Numbered from the stretch's first letter, positions 1 through 13,466 are shown. The stretch is 64,000 nt of DNA from Cavia porcellus (GCF_034190915.1 NW_026947484.1:143752982-143816981), one strand, 5' to 3'. The notes: generated by a model not told the origin, from the sequence alone. Translations and numbers: made by a program.

Positions 1-503
1 AGAAGGGGACAACATAAAGGATGTCAAGAGGATATTTAGAGAAGTAATAGCTGAAAATTTCCCAAACATGAGATTAGAAACTGATATCAAGATCAATGAA
101 GCATATAGAACTCCAAATAGCCATAACCAAAACTACACCCACACATATAATAATCACCATCCCAGAAATCAAACAAAAGAATAAAATATTAAAAGCTGTC
201 AGAAAGAAAAGACAGATCACCTATAAAGGAAATCCTATCAGAATCAGAGCAGACTTCTCGGCACAAACAATAAAGTCAATAAGAGCATGGAGTGAAGTAT
301 TCCAGATCCTAAAGGAAAATGATTTCCAACCTAGACTGATGTACCCTACAAAACTGTCCTTCAAAATCGATGGAGAAATAAGATATTTCCATGACAAAGA
401 ACAGCTGAAGAACTTCATGATCACCAAGCCAACCTGGCAAAGAATACTGAAAGACAGTTTAGATACACTTAGGATTAAACCACTAAACAAAGCAGACAAT
501 TAA
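1..503 (+). pseudogene. L1 ORF1 (RNA-binding chaperone) C-terminal part, broken
   Basis: L1 ORF1 protein is a trimeric RNA-binding chaperone that coats L1 RNA in the cytoplasmic RNP. Residues such as THIIITIPEIKQKNKILKA followed by QITYKGNPIRIRADFSAQT and FQPRLMYPTKLSFKIDG are the RRM and C-terminal domain of ORF1p. The end falls just before ORF2, as in other L1s. There is a frameshift near 135-150: the YRTP motif upstream is in a different frame from the HIIITIPEI block. The N-terminal coiled coil is off the window. Confidence 0.92.
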
Positions 504-522
504 ACAGAACAGAAAGATAAAG

Positions 523-3500
523 ATGCAACAGCAGAAAGATAGCATGTCAACAATAAACCAATATAAAACAGTTATAACCATTAATGTAAATGGTCTCAAT
601 GCACCAATTAAAAGAAACAGACTGGCAGAATGGATCAAGAAACAAAATCCAACCATATGCTGTCTACAAGAAACCCATCTAACCCAAAAGGATACTCACA
701 GACTGAAAGTCAAAGGATGGAAAACAATACTTCATGCAACAGGAACACCCCCCCCCAAAAAAAGCAGGGGTAGCTATTCTGTTTGCAGACAATGTGAACT
801 TCAAACCAATAATGATCAGAAGAGATAAAGAAGGTCACTACACACTGGTTAGGAGTAAATTTCAAGAGGAAGTGATAACTATCTTAAATATATATGCACC
901 AAATTCCAGAGCACCCAGTTATATAAAACAAGTATTAACAGAAATAAAAAACCAAATTAGCAGTAATACAATTATAACAGGAGATCTTAACACACCATTG
1001 ACACCAATGGACAGATCAACCAGCCAGAAAATCAGCAAAGAAATAAAAAATAAATCACACCTGTGAACAAATGGACTTGATAGACACATACAGAGTATTC
1101 CACCCAACAACAACAGAATACACATTCTTCTCAGCAGTACATGGGTCATTCTGTAAAATAGACCATATATTAACTTACAGAACATATTTAAATAAATGCA
1201 AAAGAGTTGAAATTATCCCTTGCATGTTATCAGATCATATAGTGCTATGAATTTAGAAATTAATGATTAAAGATACTGCAAAAATCCCACAGGCACATGG
1301 AAACTGAATAACACACTCTTGAGTAATCAGTGGGTCACAGAGGAAATTAAAGAAGAAATTAAAAAATACCTACAAACAAATGAAAACACAAATACTATTT
1401 ACTGGTATCTGTGGGATGCAATGAAAGCCATCCTCAGAGGAAAATTTATTGCACTGAGTTCCCACATCAGGAAAACAGAACGAATACAAATAAATAACCT
1501 GATGTTACACCTCAAACATTTAGAATAAGAAGAGCAAGTCAAGCCCAAAGCCAAAAGAAGAGAAGAAATTATAAAAATCAGAGCAGAAATCAATGCAACA
1601 GAGACTAAGAAAACAATCCAAAAAATCAATGAATCACAGATTTGGTTCTATGAAAGAATAATTAAAATCGATAAGCCCCTAGCCAATCATATTAAAAAAA
1701 GGGAAGAAAAAGCTCAAATTCATGCAATAAGAAATGAAAAAGGTGAAATCACTACAGACCCTATAGAAACACAGAAGATCATTAACACCTATTTCGAAAA
1801 CCTCTTCTCTCAAAGGTTTGATAACCCAGAGGAAACAGACAGATTCCTAGAAGCATATGAAGTACCAAAGCTAGGTCAAGAAGATGTAAAACTGTTGAAT
1901 AACCCACTTTCTATTAATGAAATTGAAAATGTAATTAAGTCCTTACCTACATAGAAGAGCCCAGGCCCAGATGGATTCCCTGCAGAATTCTACAAGAAAT
2001 ACAAAGAAGACCTAATGCTGACACTCCTCAAACTCTTCAGTGAAATTGAAAGGGAAGCAATCCTTCCTAAATCGTTCCTGGAAGCAAATATTACTCTAGT
2101 ACCAAAACCTGAGAAAGACCCAACTGAAAAAGAGAACTACAGACCAATCTCCCTAATGAACACAGATGCAAAAATCTTCAATAAAATATTGGCAAATAGG
2201 ATTCAGCAAATCATCAAGAAGATTATACACCATGACCAAGTGGGATTCATCCCAGGCATGCAGGGATGGTTCAACATACGAAATCAATAAATGTAATCCA
2301 CCATATCAATAGAGCCAAAAGTAAGAATCACATGATCATTTCTATAGATGCAGAAAAGCTTTTGATAAGGTCCAACATTCATTTATGATAAGAACCGTGC
2401 AGAAAATTGAAGTAGATGGTCTTTACCTCAATATAAATAAAGGCCATCTATGACAAACCAACAGCCAGTATCATACTAAATAGTCAAAAATTGAAGGCCC
2501 TTACTTTAAAATCAGGCACAAGACAAGGATGTCCCTTATCACCGTTCCTATTTAATATAGTACTGGAAATTCTAGCCAGGGCAATTAAACAAGAGAGAGA
2601 AATAAAAGGCGTAAAGATAGGAAAAGAAGAAGTTAAATTATTATTATTTGCAGATGACATGATACTCTACATAGAAGACCCCCAAAACTCCATTGAAAGA
2701 CTCCTACATATAATAAATAAATTCAGTAATGTGGCTGGATACAAAATCAGTACTCAAAAATCAATAGCATTCCTATACACTAACAACAAAATCACAGAGA
2801 GAGAAATAAGAGAAGCCACACCCTTCACACTAGCAACCAAAAAAATGAAATATTTAGGAATTACTATCATGAAAGAAGTGAAAGACCTATACAGGGAAAA
2901 TTATGATACACTGAAAAAATGAAACTGAAGATGACCTCAGAAAATTGAAAGACATCCTTAGCTCATGGATAGGAAGAATAAATATTCTGAAAATGGCCAT
3001 TCTTCCAAAACTGTTATACAGATTCAATGAAATCCATATAAAAATACTATCAACATACCTCATAGATCTCAAGAAATCACTCCTAAAATTCATCTGGAGT
3101 GAAAAGAGACCTAGAATAGCAAAGCCAGTTCTAAGCAACAAAGGCAAGGCAGGAGGCATCAGAGTCCCTGACTTGAAGTTATACTACAAAGCAACTGTAG
3201 TAAATTCAACATGGTACTGGAATCAAAACAGAGCCAAAGATCAATGGGATAGATTAGAAGATACAACCACAACCACAACACACTCAACTACCTTATCTTT
3301 GATAAAGGGGCCAAACATGTTAACTGGAAGAACGACTGTCTCTTTAATAAATGGTGTTGGAAAAATTGGCTCTCTATATGCCAAAAACTGAAACTAGACC
3401 CATGCCTATCACCATGTACTAAAATAAAATCTAAAAGGATCAGAGATCTAAATATTAAAACAGAAACACTAAATCTATTGGAAGACAAATTGGGTAAAAA

Positions 3501-4342
3501 CCTTGATGACATAGGAGTAGGTAGAAAATTCATGAACAGGACTCAAAACGCACAGAAAATACTTCCCAGAATCAATAACTGGGATCACCTCTTATTAAAA
3601 AGTTTCTGCATGTCAAAAGAAATCTCCAGCATAATGAAAAGAAGACCCACAAACTGGGAAAAAATCTTAGTGAACTGCCCCTCAGACAAAGGACTTCTGT
3701 CTAAAACATATAAAGTATTAAAAAAAATCAGACCTCCAAAATTCAAAGACCCAATCCAAAAATGGGCATCTGAGATGAATACACAATTCTCAGAAGAAGT
3801 ACAAACGGCAAATAAATAAATGAAAAAATGTTCATCATCACAAGCCATTAGAGAAATGCAAATTAAAACCACACTGAGATTTCATCTCAGTCCTGAAAGA
3901 ATGGCCAACATCACAAAAACCACCAACAACAAATGCTGGAGAGGCTGTGGGGAAAAAGGAACTCTCCTGCATTGTTGGTGGGAGTGTAGACTGGTGCAAC
4001 CATTGTGGAGGTCAATCTGGAGATTTCTCAGAAAGCTGGGATTGGAAGCCCCATTTGACCCAGCTTTTTCCACTTCTAGGCATATTCCCAGAAGAACTGA
4101 AAGCATCATACCACAGTGATATATGTGCACCCATGTTTATAGCAGCACAATGTGTAATAGCCAGATGTTGGAAACAACCTAAGTGTCCATCAACTGAGGA
4201 ATGGATAAAAAAGTTGTGGTATTTTTATACAATGGAGTACTACTCAGCTATAAAGAATGATCACATTGAGATATTTATAAATAAATGGATGCAGCTTGAG
4301 ACCATATTCATAAGTGAAATAAATCAAACTCACATGTATTAA
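523..4342 (+). pseudogene. L1 ORF2 (endonuclease / reverse transcriptase), multiply broken
   Basis: ORF2p nicks target DNA and reverse-transcribes L1 RNA. Visible in order are an APE-type endonuclease start (NVNGLNAPIKRNRLAEWI, then CCLQETHL), the [19 protein letters not shown] block, reverse-transcriptase motif [12 protein letters not shown], the catalytic FADD box at 2647-2658, and the C-terminal cysteine motif ([18 protein letters not shown]) near 3931-3984. Breaks include a frameshift at the C/A homopolymer near 748-761, a TGA near 1063-1065, an in-frame TAG near 1952, and further frame changes near 2290-2490, 2920 and 3390. The span, about 3.8 kb, is normal for the family, so decay is by small mutations and not by large deletion. 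Confidence 0.93.
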
Positions 4343-4502
4343 TACTGAATAGTTTCACCAGTGTAAGGAAAGATAAGAATACATAAATGTATGTGGCAAT
4401 CATGATTCCCAGTCTTATTGTTTGAAGCCATATAATGTTTTCACTCGTTAATTAGAATGGTTTTAATCTGGGTTGTTTGATTTTATTGTCTGTGATAATA
4501 TA

Positions 4503-5786
4503 AATAGCTATTTTGAAGAAAACAAGACATCATAATAGCTAGTGTTGCTTTAATATCATCTTGTTTTGAAGTCTAATCAAGCTGTTGTTCATCTGTTTCC
4601 ATTGGTTTTAACATGTTGTATCTTATTATATTTTAATATATGCGATAGTGTAAACAAAATTTTTTATAGGCAAAGAGATAATATAGAAACCATTGTTTGT
4701 TTTCTGTTAGCTGGTTCTAAATACCTTGTAATACTTTCATTCTCTTGAATGGCTTCACACTATCTTGATATGTTTGATGCTATAGTATACGAAGTTATAC
4801 TCAAATATTTCAAGGAAAGAGACAGTATGGTAACTACTATTATGTCAGATTATCTCGTGGTGAAACAATGATGCTTCAATTGTTCATTTCTGACCTGTGT
4901 TGTACTGTTGCTATGTCCTCTTTTATCTCAATCTCTCCCTTTTTTAAAAAACTTAATTTATTTTTTCTTATTATTTTTTTAACTAAGGGAAAACTAAATT
5001 TAAAAATAGTAGGATATATTATAGTAACTTTTTAGTTTTCCTATTAACCTGATTTGAACCCCTGTATTGCTCTCCCCATCTTTTTCTGACTGATTTTACT
5101 ATATTCTGTTTTGTTTGATAGTATCAAGTTTGAGGGTATAGGCAACCACTTTGAAGGCATTAAGATTTACTATGATGCCCATTATGGTTTGCCTATTACC
5201 TTGTTTTGAAGTCCCGTAAGGTCTCCAGTGTAGGTTTTACTGGTCTTGTTCTGTACTGTTTTGTTCAATTCTATTATACCTGATGATATAGGCAACTCTT
5301 TTTAAGATAGCAAAAGGCATAATGATAACCATTGTTGATCACCTGGTATTCTGTTTTTGTATCATGTACTATGTCCATCCTTCTGTTCTGACTCTGTTTT
5401 GCTTTGTCACATTTGGTTTTTTTTTCTCTTCAAACAAACAAGTAATAAGAAATGTGGGAGTAATAAAACCCAAAATGTATAATTGTTATTGTAAAAAAGA
5501 GAGGAAAAGAAAGTGATCTAAAGGATATAACTGCATGTATATTTAAATGTGTAGGATAGAAAATCATATTACTGAGTTTTTGTTGGATCATTGAACAGAA
5601 CTGTCTGCACTCTCACTATATGTATGTCCACTTTGTATGCTTTAAATTTGTAATTTGGACAACTGTTTCTAAGATGACAATACGTAATCTATTAACTAGT
5701 GATTTCTTACTGTATATTTTTTTTGAAATTCTGTATTACTTGTACCTTTTTAATGTTTTGTTTTGTTTTCTCTTTAAATAAAAAAG
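4503..5786 (+). other. L1 3' UTR shared with the half-L1 elements
   Basis: From about 4503 to the A-rich tail this segment aligns by eye, block after block, with 53042-54317 and with the reverse complement of 60438-61735. It is AT-rich and contains several weakly similar internal blocks, for example around 4561-4725, 4745-4850, 5095-5200 and 5200-5340, each with a 'GATA..ATAGGCAA' to 'ATGGTAACCA' flavour. No coding potential is evident. A shared 3' end is what would let one L1 reverse transcriptase act on all of these RNAs. Confidence 0.8.
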
Positions 5787-7044
5787 ATGGTTTTTCAATT
5801 TTAAAATCTGTTTTAAAAATTTAGCAATGCTTATGTTCAGAAAAATATTTCAGCTATTATACTTAATAGTGAAGGATTGTTCATTATTTTCTTATAGAGA
5901 AATTTGGTTTTAAAAAAGACTTTTAAAATTGTAAGTTTCAATTGAAGATGAATGGACTACTAGCTAGTAGAAGGCAACATAAAAATGGTAGAACTATTTT
6001 AACAAGCACCTCTACTTATGAAAGGGTTATTATAATCATGGAATCCATTTTTAAACTCGCCTACTAAATTCAGACATATTTCCTATTCATAACTAACTAA
6101 TTTAGGAAAATTACATATTTTATGGGTATTACCACCATTTCCATCAGAGAAGAAATAAATGTAGGTTCACTCCTTATGAAAAAGTGCAGCTGTCGTTTTT
6201 CCTAATTTTTGAGCCTGGTCCTTTCAAAGGAGGAAAATATGTAATCAAAAAGCAAAATGTTATTCCTTACTGGAAGCTGAGTCTTCAGGAAGCATGGTTG
6301 GAAGATTTACTTCAGTAAAGTTGCAAGACACCTTTGACTATAAGAAAGATGAACTACCCTAAGAGATAGAAGACTTGATGACTTGGATCCGTTAAGAAAT
6401 ACAGTAATCCCAGATGCATACTTGCTACATTTTCTTGTGGTAAAATCCCAAAGTGAGACATGCAACAAGAAAAGCAACATGGCCTGCTGTGCTGCCTTTG
6501 GAGTGAAATGGGCATTTAGCATTTGTGACTACCTAATTGTCTTCTTTTCCCCAAAACCCACAAGAAGACTTGAATTCCTCATGTATATTTATCTTTTTAA
6601 ATATTTTATAACCAAATCAAAGAACCTGTAATTATGATGACTGGTGTGGTACACAAAACTCCTTTAAGGAATATATCTCTGTTGTATTTACTGATCAGAT
6701 GATAAAGACTTCAGAAGTTGCTAGTTTGACAAAGATCACAGAACTAAGATGTTGTGCTTAGGACCAGTTATTCAAATCCCATGTTATTTTTACCTGAATC
6801 TGTGGTTTTGTTTAGATCCACTTTAAGGAACAGTGACTCACACTCACAAAAACTCCATTTCAATAAATATTCAATAATTGTATTATATTGAGTATTTAAT
6901 AGGTAAGTATTAATCTAAAGACTGTAGCATGACAGGTTATGTGGCAGGCAACTATCTTATAGTTGTGAACAAAACAAGTATGGTTTATGCCCATGTGAAG
7001 CTCATGACCAAGTGGGGCAATTCCTCTATGTAATTACAGAGGAG
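5787..7044. other. Unmarked intergenic DNA
   Basis: AT-rich sequence without a recognisable exon, repeat family or RNA gene. The short open frames at 6307-6631 have no recognisable domains. Confidence 0.5.
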
Positions 7045-7406
7045 TGTGATTGTTGGTTTAGATTGAGCGTGTCAACCCAATCTCATGTGTGCAGAGGCAG
7101 GGCTTTGAGTCATGACGGGGTCAACATTGTCAACATTGTCGGGAGGCAGAGTCTGGTGGGAAGAAGTAGTTTGCCGGGGCCATGATTGGAAAGGGCACAT
7201 CTTTCCCCCTGGCTCCTCTCTTCTCTTTCTCTGCTTCCTGATTGCCACAACATGAACAGCTTTTCTCTGTTCAGATCCCCTACCATGGCGTTTTTTGCTT
7301 GGAGTTGGTCAACCAAAGACTGAAATGTGAGCCAGAATAAACCTCTTCCCTTTTAAGTTTTATTTGTTGAGTACTGTGTCTCAGAGACAAGAAAAGTAAC
7401 TAAGGT
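7045..7406 (+). mobile_element. Solo LTR, MaLR class
   Basis: A TG-starting segment ends with the block typical of MaLR LTRs: a 'GACTGAAATGTGAGCCAGAA' stretch, an AATAAA polyadenylation signal (AATAAACCTCTTCCC), then a 'TTGAGTACTGTGTCTCAG' and 'AAAGTAACTAAGG' terminus. The same terminal pattern is seen in the LTRs at 21346, 23032, 24858, 29079 and 31102. No internal region or second LTR lies next to it, so it is a solo LTR. The left boundary is approximate. Confidence 0.72.
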
Positions 7407-7519
7407 ATTGGTGATGTGAAAATGAGTGTAGGAGGGTCTGTTTCCCTTTTTTAGTCTATGCTCAGACCTGAATATATAGAGTTGTGACCTAGTTCATATA
7501 TGCAAAGCTTCATGATTTT

Positions 7520-7725
7520 GAATATGGACTTTGAGTTCTTCCTGCATGGGCTTGAATCCCTGTTCCATCATCAGAGTTACTGTGTGATGTTGGCCAAGAT
7601 TCTTAGCCTCTCTGTCCCTCATCTTCTTCATTTCCAATATCTGAAAATCATGGTATGTACCTCAAAAAGCTATTGGGAAGATTCAGAGAGCTAATCTATT
7701 TAAAATGCTTAGATCCATGGCTGAT
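7520..7725 (+). repeat. MIR SINE, diverged
   Basis: Shows the MIR order: 'GGGCTTGAATCCCTG', a 'TACTGTGTGATGTTGGCCAAG' core, then 'CTTAGCCTCTCTGTCCCTCAT' and 'TATTGGGAAGATTCAGAGAG'. It is old and diverged. Ends are approximate. Confidence 0.7.
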
Positions 7726-10700
7726 CATAACCATGCAGTAATTGACAGCTACTACAGTTGGGGCTGTTTGTTCTTTTTCTGGCATAATAAGTGTTCCCTT
7801 GAATTGCGCTTACAGGTTGCCCCAGATTAATGTCTACAATTAAAACTTGCTAATCCTGACACCATCTGTAGTCTTGTCTAGGACTTGATATTTCAGTTTT
7901 GAAATGAAGTGTCTTTGCAAAACTTGTATCAATATGATCTATTCATTTCATAAAAAAATCTCTGTCTAATACTCTGCTTAAGAACCAGCTTTTCACCTTT
8001 AGTCTTAAAGGAACTGGGGATAGACCTCAGATCTTTGTTGAAATTCTGCAATATGCAATTTAAAGTTAGATTGACCTTCAAGCTGACAAAGTAAAATAAA
8101 CAGTTTTATAAATGAAAATGGCTAATCTGAAATAGATCACAGCTAAGAACTTCATTTTTTATTCATTCTCTTCATACAAGGTTGATATCGTACAAGTGAA
8201 CATCTAATATTGTACTTCATGGTAGGGTTCATTGAAGATGCAGTTAGAGGAAATTAAGGGCATAGTGAATAGGCAGAAATCAGAGACTATGTCTCTAACT
8301 CCTTATTTTGGAGAGTTATTATATTTAAATGCAGGTATATATAATTTTAAAAAAATAGTTACTACATAGAATTTTGCTTTTGGGTTCTTTTAATCTATTC
8401 TGGACTTCTAGAAATCAACTTATATTGAAATTTTAAAAATAGGCACTTGGGAAAGTCTCACATACTTCAGGAAAACTGCAGAGAAGATCAGTTGCTTTAA
8501 ATCTACTTCTTTAAAGCTTCTCTGTAACTTTTTTTTCAGAAAAGAAAATCTATTAGGAACTGAAATATTTGTCAGAGAAAATATTATAGAAAGGAAAAAT
8601 AAAACTTTGCAATAACATGAGAAGTAAATCACAGGATCCAACCAGTTCACTGTTGCCTGACAGCTAAGTCCAGGGCCTTTGCAGACTTGAGCAAAAAGTT
8701 TTAAGGCTGGTTCAGGAGCTTGTGCTCACAGAGCAGTGTGGCCAATTGACCCTTGTTCTGGTTCTGCAGCTCTGAGTTCAGGGAAGACCGTGGATTAGCA
8801 GGGAAAGGCTGAGGGTGATGAATAAGCACTGTGCTCACGCCTGACTAGACTGTACTGAGCTGTGCAGTCATAGCGTATGTGGTGTAGCATTGAGATTGAT
8901 GGCCTAGAGAAGGCTCCCTGCGAGTTTTCAGGGGTAGCTACTGTACAGTCCCTTACGCTCGCATGCTGGCTTATAGGGGCGCACACACAGACACACACAC
9001 ACACACACACACACAAATGTGCACGTGCATAGGAAGCAAAGTTTATGGGAGGACAAGTGCACTTTCTGAAAGCATGGGGAGAGCTTCTCACATTCATATG
9101 TTGTTTTCTTGATTTTGGATCCAACTGTAACTGTTCTGGCAAATACTGTTTAACTCTTGGTACTAATTTCTCTATAACTTTGAAAGGAGGTTCATTGTGG
9201 TCTACCTAGGAAATATGTCTAGTCTATCAACTTGAACATATCAGTATTTTAAATCTGATATTGTAAAGGCTTTTCTATAATTAGTACCCAACAAAAGTTT
9301 ATTGAGTTGAATTATATACAGTTTAAGGTAAAATAGATTATTTAACTTATACCATGAAAAGTAGATCTTAAAAAATTAGGTCCAAATTCACAAGAATCAA
9401 AAATAGGAGATTCTAGAACTTCTATATAACGTGGAGATGTATTCAGTTACTGACCTTTATTCATCTCTAAAAGCCCTACCTTCTTATATATACTTTTGAT
9501 ATTCCTGGAACACTGGGTTGGTGTGATATGATTTTTCCTTTCACTTTTTTGTGTCAATTTCCCAAAAAACTATATAGTACAAAACACTACTGTTGATTTA
9601 AATCTCTCCAGAGACACTCTGTGCCACTGATTGTCTCATCCCTCCAATTCTCTTTTGAAGAAATTCAGTGTCCAGATGTTTCAGAATCCAGATGGCCTCT
9701 GAATCCTCTATCATCCAGAAAGGAGGAAAATGTGCATGAAAGTGGAACATTTAAAAGAAAAAAAAATCATTTAGCACTGGCTATGTAATGACAACCTCCA
9801 GGGCTCCAGAAAAAAAACTTCCTTCCTTAAAGCAGGAGTGTAAGAAAAGCATGTTTCAGGCTCTACCAGTGAGCCAGATTTCAGCTGAGCCTCCTCCCTT
9901 CGCTAGTAAGAGGCATGCAGAAGTCCACACCACTTAACGGGCAGCAGCATGGGAGAACTATCATGTACAATTTAAAGTAGCAGCTAAAATTGGAATGGTC
10001 ACAAGAAAGCCTGTTTCTTTGCAATTAAATTGACAAGCTGTCTATGATTACCCTAGGGAACTTGGCAGCTGAGTGATAAAACGACTGCAAGTGTTGAAAG
10101 GTCTAACACAACTTACTAGGTGGACAACGACCACAGCTGCTTAATATACTGATTGAGAGAGTTGTGGAATGTACTTAGCTAAATTAGCTGGGGAGACATA
10201 CTAATGATATTTCTTCCTCTTTACGACTATCTGCTCAGAACCTTTTTTAGAAGTAAGCCACAAATATTTGGAAGTATACATTAAAAAAGAGTTTAGCACA
10301 ATCACCAATGTTATTTAGCATGAGCCTACTGTTACAAATTATCAGAAAAACTCAGATGTTTACAAAAAATAACAAAAATATCTGTCAGATCATGTGGAGT
10401 TTACCTACATATGATATAAAAACTGGGAAGATTTAGGATAGTAATCAACAAAGAAGGATTTGGAGGAAAAAGATAATGCAAACTATTAGGGAAGAAGGAC
10501 ATAGGAATTTCATTGTATGAAATCCCTTGAGTTAGGAGAACCTGGAATTTAGGTGATAAAGGAAGACACAGTAAAATTTGGGGTGGTAGCGGTTTCATTT
10601 CAGCTAAGTCTTCTTAATTTTAGTGCATTACTTAAAAGGGCAAATGCACACAAAATGTGAAGATTTCCTTTATACGTTTCATAAAAATTGATAATACTGT

Positions 10701-11119
10701 GCATTAAATAAATGAATGAGGACTTTGTCTATATGCCTATCTGCTCTTTTGGAGGCTGTGGGCTGTCCATTTCAGCAATCTTGGAAAATGATTTGCGACT
10801 ACTTCCAAAGTAGTATTAACCTAAGCAGGATTTCTGAAGTAGAAATGTATTCTATATTACCTTGGCTTTCACTTCAAAAGCAGGGATTTTCCAATTAGCC
10901 AATCAGCATTAACAGTCTTTGAGACTGTGTGGTACTTTCACAAAATTACTCCAAGTTCAAGGTCATTCAGATGCTTGATGATGTTAACATTAGACACAAG
11001 TTCCTTAATTTTATTTTTGGATTAACAAGTCAATAATACCTTATGTTATATAACACAATACATTCTATAAAATGATTTCACATCCAATGTGACCTTTTTT
11101 TCCTTTCCCATAACAACCC
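7726..11119. other. Unmarked intergenic DNA with one CA microsatellite
   Basis: No exon or recognised repeat apart from the CA run at 8981-9015. The 115-codon minus-strand frame at 8795-9142 includes the microsatellite and has no domain. Confidence 0.5.
8981..9015. repeat. (CA)n microsatellite
   Basis: A dinucleotide CA run of about 35 bp with a GA-type interruption near 8989. Confidence 0.95.
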
Positions 11120-11230
11120 TGTAGAGTAGATTTTGTCACCCCCGTTTTAAAATTGAAGAAAGAGATGCCCAGAAAGGTTAAGTGAGTGACTTGCCTAAGG
11201 TCACATAGTAATTGGCAGAGCTGAGAGACT
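11120..11230 (-). repeat. MIR SINE, diverged
   Basis: The + strand reads as the complement of MIR: 'AACAACCCTGTAGAGTAG', 'GTTTTAAAATTGAAGAAAG', then 'GGTTAAGTGAGTGACTTGCC' and 'AAGGTCACATAGTAATTGGC'. This is the conserved MIR core in reverse orientation. Confidence 0.82.
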
Positions 11231-11911
11231 TTGCACTACAATCAAAGGAAGTCGGAGAGCAGGGGCTAATGTGGAGCATAGCATGAAATGTTTAAAAAAA
11301 GTCCTTCATTTGCAAAACTTAAGTCAACACATCTGTGTAAATTGAACATTCAAACTTCCCTTTTGGGATAACTGGATGAGATGATACACGTCTGCTGATG
11401 CCTTCAGCTGGACTCCTAAGACTCTGAATCTAATTATTGAGGAAAAAAATACTTGTACTCTTTCCTCCCATCATGTTGAAGGTTATACACTTATGTACTC
11501 ATTACTTGCTTTTTCTAAGAAAATATGAGTCTAGTAACAGTCTGCTGTAACATTGCTTTTTCCAAATGCTCCTCAACTCCACTCCTACCAGCTAGTGCAG
11601 GGTCTTATACATAAGTAAGGCTAAATAAATGCTTTTTTGACAGTAATTATGATTTTTAGCAGAGAATAACCTAATTGTGCTCCAAAAAGACAGTTTGAGA
11701 TTCATCCAACTCTTGATTATCCATGGAAGTAGGGACTAGGAATAGCATGGATAATTGAAATCCACAGACAAACACAAACCTCATTTTACAAATAGCTTCA
11801 ATGTCCTCCCTCAGCAAACCTTTAGCTACAGCTAATAACATAATTAGGTTAACTGTTTTGAGGTTTATCTTTTCTCTTCTTCTCTCTAGTTAAGTTACTA
11901 TTGAAGGGGAA

Positions 11912-12000
11912 TTTTTTTTTTTTTTTGGTCTGGAAATCAAACTCAGGGCCTTGCATTTGCCCGGTACGTGCTTTGCTCCTGAGCTACATTCCCAGCCCCA
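11912..12000 (-). repeat. ID-type (tRNA-derived) SINE
   Basis: A T-run at 11912-11926 (the poly(A) tail of a minus-strand insert) is followed by 'AAATCAAACTCAGGGCC', 'GTGCTTTGCTCCTGAGC' and 'TACATTCCCAGCCCCA', the complement of the ID/BC1-type head that starts with GGGGCTGG. The Pol III A and B boxes lie in this block. It is one of the lineage clues pointing to a rodent. Confidence 0.82.
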
Positions 12001-13416
12001 AATGATTTTAAAAACACTGAAGTATTTAATAAAATCAGTAGCTGACTGAAGCAAAACACCTTTTTGTCTTATTTTGACAACTGTGATGATGTGCAGATGG
12101 TATTAATAAATGCCATTTAATGAGACATGCACAGTGATGAAAAGATATATCATTTTTCTCTTGTTGGTCATATCACAGTCCTAGGGTTAGCTAAGTTCAT
12201 ACCTGTCTTATGTAGTAAAGCATTACTTAGGGTTATTCATTCATTTCTTTTAAATCAGCTAATACATTTAGCAGCAGTGATGGATACAGACGTTTGAAAA
12301 CATACTGCAAGATGTGAGAATGAGATCCAGAATTACGATTAAAACCCGATAAAATTACGATAAATATATATATATTCTGACTGTACGATATTCTTGCCAA
12401 GTGATTGTAACCACCATAATGTGTACATCATAAATCTGTGCCTAATTTGTAAAACCTCCAAAGGTTGTATTATATATGCCAGCTTCCTAACCTAGAGTAC
12501 TATGAAGAAAGTGTTGACAGTTTTGCAAACAAAGCTATCCATATGTATGTATTATACAAGATCTATATCTATATAGTTATCAAAATATTGTGTGATTGTG
12601 TGATTGGCTCTCTTGACGAGCCTTTTGAAAGGTCAGTCCACCTTTCATTTACAAGAACGTTACATCTTTACCCAAGAGACATGTACCAAGATATGGAGAC
12701 AGGAATATTATTTGATGTCTGTATCCTACTGCAGTGCTGCATTAGAGTGGAATGCAAGGTTATTGCCCGCATTAGTTTGTGTGTTAGGATGCTCTTGAGA
12801 ACTGGAAGCGCCAACTGCATAATCACTGATTTCTTTTCCAGTACTCATGTCTTCTTTGTTCCTTACCATGTAAACCCTGGATTTGTTTGGGACAGACATA
12901 CTTCCAGTTAAAATTTCTCACCGTTCAGATGTTTTTCTTTCTTTCTTTCATATTTTGGATAAGGTTATATTATGTCTGAGTGATTTGTATGGAGGACTAT
13001 ACTGGATGAGACCCTGTGCAAAAGTAATATTCTCCTAGAAAAAAGGAAAAAATCACATCACACATGCAAATGCATGCACACACATCTTTTGTTCTTCTTT
13101 CTGTTTAGAATGCAGAAAAAGAACGCAGGGAGTAAGCACCTATCTTGTGATCATTAGGTAAAAGACCATATGCTAAGGATGATAGGAAAGAGAGAACTTG
13201 GGTCTGTGATGTAATGGTGGGGTTTGGAAAGTAATCCTGGCTTCCTTTCTAAGAGAAAAACAGTCATCTAATATTTGTTTACACCATTTGAGTTAAGGCT
13301 TCTGTTACAGACAAATGATGACAATAGTCTGATGCACAGGTTTGTTAGAGTGTTGTTTCTGAAGATATGGGTTCCCAACACTCATCAATTCCTAGCTGCT
13401 TGTCAATTACTATACA

Positions 13417-13466
<50 letters not shown>

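Larger units (their letters stand above)
1..5786 (+). mobile_element. L1 retrotransposon, 5' end outside window, decayed
   Basis: This is a LINE-1 running left to right. It contains the C-terminal part of ORF1, a full-span but broken ORF2 (endonuclease, reverse transcriptase, C-terminal cysteine motif) and a long 3' UTR ending in an A-rich tail near 5775-5786. The order and motifs are those of a mammalian L1. Many frameshifts and stops show it is dead. Its last approximately 1.28 kb matches the 3' UTR of the ORF1-only elements at 51048-54317 and 60438-63720, so it is the only two-ORF relative of those elements seen here. The 5' UTR and ORF1 start lie left of position 1. Confidence 0.95.

Noticed and set aside
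4786..4798. Complete loxP site
   Set aside because: Only one 13-bp arm is present; the position expected for the second arm does not match.
12465..12911. 148-codon frame as a gene
   Set aside because: Isolated frame in AT-rich DNA; composition-driven residues, no domain, no promoter context.
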